Shown piece after piece: positions 57,851 to 64,000 of a DNA stretch of 64,000 nucleotides. How positions within the stretch are numbered: the stretch's first letter is position 1; each line of letters opens with the position of its first letter. The translations under genes were made by a program, and so were the position numbers. The stretch comes from JANNWF01 sp052390415 (GTDB lineage: Bacteria > Pseudomonadota > Gammaproteobacteria > Xanthomonadales > Xanthomonadaceae). The notes under the pieces were generated by a model. The model ran no database searches, was not told where the DNA came from, and worked only from the letters and a program-made list of their open reading frames with translations. The DNA lies in contig JBQTGY010000012.1 of NCBI GenBank assembly GCA_052390415.1, positions 1 to 64,000 on the forward strand. The letters run 5' to 3'.

Positions 57851-59485
57851 ATGCGAACCATCCTGCTGTTGTTGGTGCTGCTGCCGTGGACAACGCAGGC
57901 AGATAATCGCGCCGTCGAGGCGTCCGGCCTGATTCGAGAATGGGCCGGCGGACGCGTGGGCAAGCCCGCCGCCAACGTGCTGGTCTCGAACGGTGTCGAA
58001 CTGGTGCGAACCGACAAGCGTGGTCGCTACCGAATTCGCGTATTACCCAAACAAACCGTGTTCGTGATCAAGCCTGCCGCTTATGAGTCGGTGGTGGCGG
58101 GCAAGCAGGATGGTCAATTCTGGCGACACCACTTCCCGCAAGGCTCGCCAAGCTTGCGCTACGGTGGGATCGAAACCACCCGCAAGGGTGTGGCTCAGTT
58201 CGACTTCTTTCTGCGTCCGCGGGTGAAATCTGCGCGGTCCGGCACCTTGGACGTGCTGGTGTTCGGCGATCCACAGCCGAAGACGACGACGCAAGTCGAC
58301 TACTACCTTCGGGACATCATCGTGCCGCTCGCCGCTGGCACCTCCGCAAGTCAAGGCGCGGTGTCGAAGAGTGAGGAGCATGACTCAAGCGCTGCGCGCG
58401 GCCACGCAGCGGATCTTGGCTTGACTCTGGGCGACGTGGTTCACGATGACCTGACGCTGTTGCCCTTGATCAAACAAGCCACCGCGCGGCTGGGTGTGCC
58501 GTGGCTGTACGCACCAGGCAATCACGACCTCGATTTTGACGCACAAAACGACGAAGACTCGTTGCTCAGTTATCGCCGCGTTTTCGGTCCTGACACCTTC
58601 GCATGGGAGGAGCCGCAGGCCAGCTTCATCCTGCTGGACGATGTCATCTATCAGCCTACTCAGACGCCGACCTACATCGGCGGCTTGCGTGAGTCGCAGT
58701 TTGCGTTGTTGGCCGCCTATCTGGCGACACTTGATCCCGGAAAGCGCTTGGTCATCGGCGCGCACATTCCGTTGTTTGATCCCAATCCAGCCCAGCCGTC
58801 ATTTCGGAAGGCTGACCGCGAGCGCTTGTTCGCGCTGTTGTCGAAGTTTGAAAACGTCTTGCTGCTGACCGCCCATGGCCACGTCCAGCGGCACTATTAC
58901 CACGCGGCCAAGGACGGCTGGTTTGGTCCGCAGCCGTTGCACGAATACAACGTGGGTGCGACCTGCGGCGGATTCTGGACGGGAGCGATGGACGCCGAAG
59001 GCATTCCCGACGCAGTGATGAACGATGGCACACCGAATGGCTACGCCACGCTCTCCATCGCCGGCGATGGCCGTTATGGATTGCGTTGGCAGGTGGCACG
59101 GGATCCCGATCACCCCGGCATCGCCTTGCACGCACCTCGGATACTTCGCCGCGGTGCCTGGCCCGAAGTCGGCCTTTATGCCAACGTGTTCATGGGCATG
59201 GATCACAGCGTGGTCGAGTTCCGCATCGATGGTGGCGAGTGGCAGCCCATGCAACGCATCGAACGCGCTGATCCGCGCTTGCTCACGATCAATCTGGCCG
59301 ACGATGTGGCCGAGCAGTTACCAGCCTGGGAGCGCGCACCGGAGGCGGGAATATCCGCACACCTGTGGCGAGTCTTTCTGCCGACCGATCTGGCGGCCGG
59401 CGAGCATCAGGTCGAGGTTCGGAGTTTCGACCCCTGGCGCGGTGAACTGCGCGCGTCGACGCGTTACCGTCTGCTGGACCGCTAA
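57851..59485 (+). CDS. secreted calcineurin-like metallophosphoesterase
   Basis: A 544-aa exported enzyme with a signal peptide (MRTILLLLVLLPWTTQA). An N-terminal beta domain (VSNGVELVRTDKRGRYRI, carboxypeptidase-regulatory-like) precedes the metallophosphoesterase core: VLVFGDPQP, GLTLGDVVHDD, YAPGNHDLDFD, VIGAHIPLF and TAHGHVQRHY. A C-terminal beta domain ends the protein. This matches secreted calcineurin-like proteins carrying both N- and C-terminal accessory domains. The substrate is unknown. It follows hisI by 67 bp and overlaps the convergent GNAT gene by 4 bp. Confidence 0.9.
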   Translation: MRTILLLLVLLPWTTQADNRAVEASGLIREWAGGRVGKPAANVLVSNGVELVRTDKRGRYRIRVLPKQTVFVIKPAAYESVVAGKQDGQFWRHHFPQGSPSLRYGGIETTRKGVAQFDFFLRPRVKSARSGTLDVLVFGDPQPKTTTQVDYYLRDIIVPLAAGTSASQGAVSKSEEHDSSAARGHAADLGLTLGDVVHDDLTLLPLIKQATARLGVPWLYAPGNHDLDFDAQNDEDSLLSYRRVFGPDTFAWEEPQASFILLDDVIYQPTQTPTYIGGLRESQFALLAAYLATLDPGKRLVIGAHIPLFDPNPAQPSFRKADRERLFALLSKFENVLLLTAHGHVQRHYYHAAKDGWFGPQPLHEYNVGATCGGFWTGAMDAEGIPDAVMNDGTPNGYATLSIAGDGRYGLRWQVARDPDHPGIALHAPRILRRGAWPEVGLYANVFMGMDHSVVEFRIDGGEWQPMQRIERADPRLLTINLADDVAEQLPAWERAPEAGISAHLWRVFLPTDLAAGEHQVEVRSFDPWRGELRASTRYRLLDR

Positions 59486-60003
59486 GCCAGATCCAGCGAC
59501 ATCGCCATGACCACATCTCTTTGTGGATCTGAACCCAATTGGAAGACCTGCTCACCCTGCGAAACGAAGCCGATCTTTCCATAAAACGCGCGCGCTCGCG
59601 GGTTGTGCTCCCACACGCCTAACCAGACCACGTCGCACCCGCGGCCCCTGAGTTCGAGGAAACAACGGCTGATGAGATCGGCTGCAACTCCCTTGCCATG
59701 CCATCCACTTGCAACGTACAGCCGCTGTATTTCTCCCAGCGAATTGCCCGGCACGCACGCTGGCGCGGCAGCGAAACGAAGTTGCGCGAAGGCGATCGGA
59801 ACGCCCGCAAGTTCAGCAATCAGGGTGATTCGTCTGGGGTCAGAAATCTCCGCCGCCTGGATAGAAACGTCATAACTGGCCCGACAATGCTGTTCCATAT
59901 TTTCAGCAGTGTTCAAGGCGCCGAAAGCCTCGCGAAAGCTTCGTTCTGCAAGCAACGATAGTGGCTCTGCGTCAGCAAGTTCAGCCCGGCGAATCGTGTG
60001 CAC
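59482..60003 (-). CDS. GNAT-family N-acetyltransferase
   Basis: A 173-aa acetyl-CoA-dependent acetyltransferase. The core GNAT motif A is LGEIQRLYVASGWHGKGVAADLI, shown here only by its extent (about residues 89-111), followed by VWLGVWEHNPRARAFYGKIG. It starts with GTG at 60003, supported by AGGAGAG 4 nt upstream. The substrate cannot be named. Confidence 0.9.
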   Translation of the reverse strand: MHTIRRAELADAEPLSLLAERSFREAFGALNTAENMEQHCRASYDVSIQAAEISDPRRITLIAELAGVPIAFAQLRFAAAPACVPGNSLGEIQRLYVASGWHGKGVAADLISRCFLELRGRGCDVVWLGVWEHNPRARAFYGKIGFVSQGEQVFQLGSDPQRDVVMAMSLDLA

Positions 60004-60050
60004 GTTTCTCTCCTGAGAAGCCTGGAGCTGGAGTAAAGCGGACGAGGATT

Positions 60051-60431
60051 CTATGCCCCGCGTTTCGCCGCTGCGCTGGCGAGATTGGCCGTGAGTCGCG
60101 CCTTGGCGATCTTCTGAATCAGCGCGTAAGGAATGGGCTTGTCCAGCGGGAACTGAAGGTTGCCCTTGGGCCCAGCGTATGCCGCAACGTGTTGCTTCAG
60201 CGAACTGTCTGCCACAGGCGGGAACAACCCGATGTGTTTCTTGAAGGCCGCGTAATGGACGACGACCTCGTTCTGGAAGAGTGACGGCATTCGATAACTG
60301 ATCCGCTCCTCAGCCTCGGGTGCCGCCTCGCGCACCACTCGCCTGATTTCGCTGAGGATCGCGCCTACATCAGTTGGAAACGACTGGATGTAGTGCTCGA
60401 CTGACTCCGGTTTGACTGCTGCAACTTTCAT
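60051..60431 (-). CDS. DUF1801 family protein (YdhG-like)
   Basis: A 126-aa protein of the DUF1801 family, related to YdhG/YdeI, function unknown. Visible features are EHYIQSFPTDVGAILSEIRR, EERISYRMPSLF, HYAAFKKHIGLFP and LQFPLDKPIPYALI, the pattern of this family. ATG 60431 is preferred over a GTG at 60443. The 147 bp upstream to hicB show nothing recognisable. Confidence 0.88.
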   Translation of the reverse strand: MKVAAVKPESVEHYIQSFPTDVGAILSEIRRVVREAAPEAEERISYRMPSLFQNEVVVHYAAFKKHIGLFPPVADSSLKQHVAAYAGPKGNLQFPLDKPIPYALIQKIAKARLTANLASAAAKRGA

Positions 60432-60578
60432 GCGGTGCTCCACTTTCGGCCAACGTGTCGCCTTGTTGATTGATGATAGCGACCGGCCTTCGGCTTGAGC
60501 GAATTGTCATGCCCCGCAAGCGAGCTTCAACATGCGAACAACGCGTCCACTGCGCGCCACCAGGTGTGATGCCGTCGC

Positions 60579-60911
60579 TCAAGCAGCGACACGCTGCTGA
60601 AGCGCCTCTTGCGCCAGCGTGTTGATGCTCTTGCCTTCGGCTTGGGCAACGATGGCCAGCTTCTGATGCAAATCGGGCGGGATGCGCAGGTTGAATTTGC
60701 CTGAGTAGCTTCGGCGCGGCTCGATGCCCTTTTCTCGGCACACCTCAAGAAAAACCTGCAAGGACTTCTTGAACTCGGCGCGCAGTTCCATTGGGTTCTT
60801 GCCGAAGAAGTCGGCTCCACCCGCAAGGCCAAGAATCTCGCCGCGGAACGTGTCCAGCTCCGCGTCGTACTCGATCTTGGCGTTGTATCCGTCCAAGGTC
60901 ATCATGTTCAT
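60579..60911 (-). CDS. hicB: HicB-family antitoxin
   Basis: A 110-aa antitoxin with an N-terminal HicB-type domain (IEYDAELDTFRGEILGL, GKNPMELRAEFKKSLQVFL) and a C-terminal ribbon-helix-helix DNA-binding segment (SGKFNLRIPPDLHQKLAIVA, SINTLAQEAL). It should neutralise HicA and repress the operon. Its ATG overlaps the toxin gene stop (ATGA). Confidence 0.9.
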   Translation of the reverse strand: MNMMTLDGYNAKIEYDAELDTFRGEILGLAGGADFFGKNPMELRAEFKKSLQVFLEVCREKGIEPRRSYSGKFNLRIPPDLHQKLAIVAQAEGKSINTLAQEALQQRVAA

Positions 60912-61162
60912 GGGGTCACTCCGGGTTGTTCAAGCCACTTGCGGATGCTGGCGACGGCGCCCTTGTCAGTGCTTGGCGAAGGGTGGGGTCGATGAAAGAC
61001 CCGCAGCTCGGCAAACAAAACGACGGCGACGCGACTGCCTTCGCGCTCCGTGATCTCAGCGCCCAATTCCTTGAACAAGCCTTCGACGTCTTTCCACTGC
61101 ACATTCGCGCTTGTGGAGTGAGCAAAGATCAGTTCCAGGACACGCTGGTGCTTCCGCTTCAT
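60908..61162 (-). CDS. hicA: HicA-family toxin (mRNA interferase)
   Basis: An 84-aa protein of the dsRNA-binding-like HicA toxin family, which cleaves mRNA. It belongs to the subgroup with EREGSRVAVVLF and VFHRPHPSPSTDKGAVASIR, where the likely catalytic His lies in FHRPHP. Toxin precedes antitoxin, typical of hicAB. Control is probably through a palindromic site 10 bp upstream (61172-61190). Confidence 0.9.
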   Translation of the reverse strand: MKRKHQRVLELIFAHSTSANVQWKDVEGLFKELGAEITEREGSRVAVVLFAELRVFHRPHPSPSTDKGAVASIRKWLEQPGVTP

Positions 61163-61171
61163 CGTTTGAAT

Positions 61172-61190
61172 GGTACCACTTTAAGGTACC
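61172..61190. promoter_or_regulatory. HicAB operator candidate
   Basis: Two palindromic GGTACC hexamers separated by 7 bp, 10 bp upstream of the hicA ATG. Suits binding of a ribbon-helix-helix dimer pair for autorepression. Confidence 0.5.
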
Positions 61191-61294
61191 GATGCTGGCG
61201 CCGCTCGACATTCGGCACAACACCCGACTACACCTCCGCCTCGTGACAGACCGCTTCAACGTTGCGCCCATTCGGATAAAATCGCCGTGCCCTC

Positions 61295-62695
61295 TTACCT
61301 CACCAACACCCGATACCCCCACGCCGGCAACGTCATCCGGCTATCCACGCCAAACTCCATCGCCTCACCGCTGAAAGCATCCCGCCACTGCCCGTGATGC
61401 AGGGTCTCCTTGAATCCCAGCTCGCGGGCTTTTTCGCTGAAGTTGAAGACGGCAAACACGGCATCGTTGTCGTTGCGGCGGACGAAACTCAGGACTTTGC
61501 CGGGGGCGTCCGAGGGGACGTGGATCATGGTGGGGCCCCAGGCGCCGCTCCATAGTGCCGAGTTGCTTTTGCGCAGGGCGATCAATTGCCGATACAGCTC
61601 GCCCTGCGGGTCGTCGCGCCAGCTGATCGGGTCTCTTTTGAAGAAGGCGAGACGGCGGCGGTTGCCAGCTTCCTGGCCGTTGTAGAGCATGGGAATTCCT
61701 TCGCCGACAAAGCTCAATACGATGGCGGCGTTCAGTGCTGGACCGAAAGCCTCGTACTCGGTGGCTTCCCACGCGTTTTTGTCGTGGTTCGACACGAAGG
61801 TCATGCGTAGCGCGTCCTTCGGATAGAAATTCTCGTTCCACGAGTAGTAGATGTGCAGCGCGTTGGCGTCGGCTTGGCCTTGCGCGATCTTGTGGAGGGC
61901 GTCCCACCAGCTCCACGCGTAGGTGGCGTCGAAGGCACGTGCATGCAGGTCGCGCGACTCCCATTCGGCGAGCAGAAATACGGGCTTGACCATGTCGAGC
62001 TCGGTGCGCACGTCTTCCCAGAAATCGAGCGGCACGAAACCAGCGACGTCCGCGCGGTAGCCGTCGACGCCGACCTCTTCGACCCAATAACGCAGGGCCT
62101 TGGCCATCCAGACGCGCAAGCCAGGCTGGCGATAATCCAGCTCGATGATGTCGGACCAATCCCACCACGGCGTGGGTCGGAAATCGCCCTTCCAGTCGCG
62201 CTTGTACCAGTCGGGATGTTGTGTCGTCAGCGGGTTGTCCCAGGCACTGTGGTTGGCAACCCAGTCGAGAATCACATGCATACCCAATCCGTGCGCGGCG
62301 TCGATGAAGTCACGCAGATCGTCCAGTGTTCCGAATTCCGGGTTGACGCCGTAGTAGTCCTGCACCGAGTACGGGCTGCCCAGGCTGCCCTTGCGTTCAA
62401 CTTTGCCGATCGGATGGATCGGCATCAACCACAGAATCTCGACACCGAGCTGCTTCAGCCGCGGCAACTGCGTTTGCGCCGCGCGGAAAGTACCTTCCGG
62501 AGTGAATTGGCGCGTGTTGATCTGGTAGATCGTCGCGGATTTGGTCCACTCCGGGTGCTGGATTTGCACATACGGCCGTGGCTGGTGACTCGTCGTGCTG
62601 ACTTCAGGCGCGATAGACCGTGGGGGACTGGACATGCTGGCGCATCCGGCAAACAGAAAAGGCAGCAGCGTGCAGCAGATCAGGCGCAAGGTCAT
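61295..62695 (-). CDS. second GH13 alpha-amylase-family lipoprotein
   Basis: A 466-aa exported glycosidase with lipoprotein signal and lipobox FAGC. GH13 motifs: VILDWVANHSAWDN, DGYRADVAGFVP with the nucleophile Asp, FLLAEWESRD with the acid/base Glu, and FVSNHDKNAWEATE with the stabilising Asp. It is a smaller single-domain relative of the 41.8-kb enzyme. ATG 62695 has GGGAG upstream. No LacI-type site was noticed near it. The 284-bp divergent region to the next gene holds a TATAAT at 62944-62949 and nothing else clear. Confidence 0.9.
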   Translation of the reverse strand: MTLRLICCTLLPFLFAGCASMSSPPRSIAPEVSTTSHQPRPYVQIQHPEWTKSATIYQINTRQFTPEGTFRAAQTQLPRLKQLGVEILWLMPIHPIGKVERKGSLGSPYSVQDYYGVNPEFGTLDDLRDFIDAAHGLGMHVILDWVANHSAWDNPLTTQHPDWYKRDWKGDFRPTPWWDWSDIIELDYRQPGLRVWMAKALRYWVEEVGVDGYRADVAGFVPLDFWEDVRTELDMVKPVFLLAEWESRDLHARAFDATYAWSWWDALHKIAQGQADANALHIYYSWNENFYPKDALRMTFVSNHDKNAWEATEYEAFGPALNAAIVLSFVGEGIPMLYNGQEAGNRRRLAFFKRDPISWRDDPQGELYRQLIALRKSNSALWSGAWGPTMIHVPSDAPGKVLSFVRRNDNDAVFAVFNFSEKARELGFKETLHHGQWRDAFSGEAMEFGVDSRMTLPAWGYRVLVR

Positions 62696-62979
62696 GGCAG
62701 GCTCCCGCAGTTGGCGCGCGCAGGTTAACAACCGTGGGCGGCGTCGGTAACGATGCCGGCCATGAATTCGTTTGCAGGGTGGGGAAGGGCGGCGGTCGGG
62801 CGATCCGCGCGTTGGCCTGCTCGCCAGATGTTGGCAGACAGTCAGCCACGAATGTGGTGTTGAAGGCTTATGAGGACGCGATCACTTCGACTGGATCACG
62901 TCGGTGGGTGGTGCGTACACGGAAGTGCCCGAACAGCCTCGACTATAATTCTGGCAACCCATAACGACAGACCTTCGCA

Positions 62980-64000
62980 TTGTTTTCCCTCCACAACGCG
63001 CGCCCTTCCGATGCGCGCATCACGCTTGTTTTTGCGCTACTCACACTCGCCATCGTCGCCGTCAACGCCGTCGTGTTGTCCCGCTATTCCGCGTGGGCTG
63101 GGCAGGCAGCACCGGAGTGGCCGGTGGCGATCGATCTGCTGGTTGTCGTTCCGTTGCTGTATCTGGCGCTGTTCTTCCGCCGTGGCTGGGCCGCGCTGTG
63201 GCGCGCGGCTGCGCTGGTCGGGCTCGGTGTGCTGATCGGCAGCTTCATCATCCCGCAGGAATCCAAGCGACTTTGGCTGCTGCTGGAGCCGCTTCGATAC
63301 GTGGTTCTGGGCGGCGTGCTGCTGGCGCAAGTCGGTGTGGCGCTGTTCGTGCTCAGACAGATCTTCGCCGCACGCCATGCGCAAAACCTGGAGCTGGCGC
63401 TGGACCACGCCATTGCCAAACACGTTGCGCAAGAGGGCATTGGTAGCCTGATCCGTCTGGAAGCGCGCGTCTGGCTGTATGGGCTGCTGCGCAGACCCGT
63501 CCGCCAGCCGTTTCCCGGCGAGCGACATTTCCATGTGAGCAAGCAGGGAATGAATGCATCCAACCAACAGGGCTTTCTGATCCTGATCGGCGCCGAGATT
63601 CCGATCGCCCACTTCCTGATCGCCTTGTTCGACCCGCTGATCGCCGCCGTCGTATCCGCGCTTTCGGTCTATGGTTTCATGTTCATGCTGGCCGAATACC
63701 GGGCAACCCTCCACCGACCGATCAGTGTGGACGTCGATGGCATGCACATCCGCTACGGCGTGGTCACCGACCTGCAACTGCCATGGAACGCTGTGGTGAG
63801 CGCTGCGCCATTCAAAGGGAGCCTGCGGCGCACAAAGGGTCAGCTGCGTCTGATCGGGATGGGCGAAGCCAATGTGATGCTCGAACTTGCGCCCGGGACG
63901 CGGTTGGGCTCGTTGCTCGGAACACGCGAGACGCAGCGGATTTATCTGGGTGTGGATGATGCGGCGGGGTTTTTGGCGGAGGTGCGTTCGCGTATGTCGG
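62980..64000 (+). CDS. hypothetical membrane protein (3' end outside window)
   Basis: An open frame of at least 340 residues, cut by the window end. I do not recognise the family. At least five hydrophobic segments are visible: near residues 15-31 (ITLVFALLTLAIVAVNAVVL), 47-60 (IDLLVVVPLLYLALFF), 70-83, 97-112 (YVVLGGVLLAQVGVALFVL) and in the second half (FLIALFDPLIAAVVSALSVY). The C-terminal part looks like a soluble beta-rich domain. The start is a TTG, the only in-frame start after the stop at 62962-62964; TATAAT at 62944-62949 suggests a very short leader. Confidence 0.75.
   Translation, partial: MFSLHNARPSDARITLVFALLTLAIVAVNAVVLSRYSAWAGQAAPEWPVAIDLLVVVPLLYLALFFRRGWAALWRAAALVGLGVLIGSFIIPQESKRLWLLLEPLRYVVLGGVLLAQVGVALFVLRQIFAARHAQNLELALDHAIAKHVAQEGIGSLIRLEARVWLYGLLRRPVRQPFPGERHFHVSKQGMNASNQQGFLILIGAEIPIAHFLIALFDPLIAAVVSALSVYGFMFMLAEYRATLHRPISVDVDGMHIRYGVVTDLQLPWNAVVSAAPFKGSLRRTKGQLRLIGMGEANVMLELAPGTRLGSLLGTRETQRIYLGVDDAAGFLAEVRSRMS

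Overview
The window is one contiguous stretch of bacterial chromosome, about 60 % G+C and densely coded on both strands. It looks gammaproteobacterial, and several traits point to the Lysobacterales (Xanthomonadales): a histidine operon hisG-D-C-B-H-A-F-IE with bifunctional HisB and HisIE led by a small TrpR-related regulator; a PsrA-like TetR regulator beside a beta-oxidation gene; the rlmN-pilW-rodZ-yfgM-bamB-der block; intergenic GGGATTC/GGGACTC heptamer arrays; and a secreted protein ending in ...IFGDGFE. No plasmid, phage, transposase or CRISPR signature was seen. Genus cannot be assigned from sequence reading alone.

Layout. 1-2.9 kb: a reverse-strand 3-hydroxyacyl-CoA dehydrogenase/enoyl-CoA hydratase (cut by the window start) and its PsrA-like regulator with an operator-like palindrome. 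3.1-10.0 kb: housekeeping block ndk, rlmN, pilW, rodZ, yfgM, bamB, der. 10.1-14.7 kb: folD, then a TRAP transporter with a TatT-type lipoprotein (TPAT system). 14.7-21.1 kb: guaB, guaA, a secreted thioredoxin/DUF255 protein, tadA, orn. 21-24 kb: a large propeller sensor diguanylate cyclase. 24.3-30.2 kb: a complete Entner-Doudoroff cluster (zwf, pgl, edd, glk, eda) on the minus strand. 30.4-36.1 kb: SOS-associated peptidase, rluF, tRNA-Val, a large degenerate REC/GGDEF/EAL-like protein, and a class III CoA-transferase. 36.3-40.6 kb: tRNA-Glu/tRNA-Ala, a DUF1249 protein, and the divergent pair ppsR/ppsA. 40.8-45 kb: alpha-glucan utilisation (LacI regulator, secreted GH13 amylase, SLC45-like sugar carrier). 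45.2-49.4 kb: OPT transporter, cupredoxin, SulP permease. 49.4-57.8 kb: palindromic element, TrpR-like regulator and the his operon. 57.8-64 kb: metallophosphoesterase, GNAT, DUF1801, a HicAB toxin-antitoxin pair, a second GH13 lipoprotein, and a membrane protein cut by the window end.

The genes suggest a heterotroph that takes up and degrades alpha-glucans, oxidises glucose by the Entner-Doudoroff route, switches to gluconeogenesis through PEP synthase, and oxidises fatty acids under PsrA-type control. The best leads outside the genes are non-coding: a roughly 109-bp palindromic element upstream of the his regulator, a palindromic repeat read through as the N-terminus of glucokinase, a repeat-bounded element between two convergent genes, and operator-like palindromes that each sit beside a plausible cognate regulator (PsrA, LacI, TrpR-like, HicB). 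Nothing here can be asserted to be a wholly new system.
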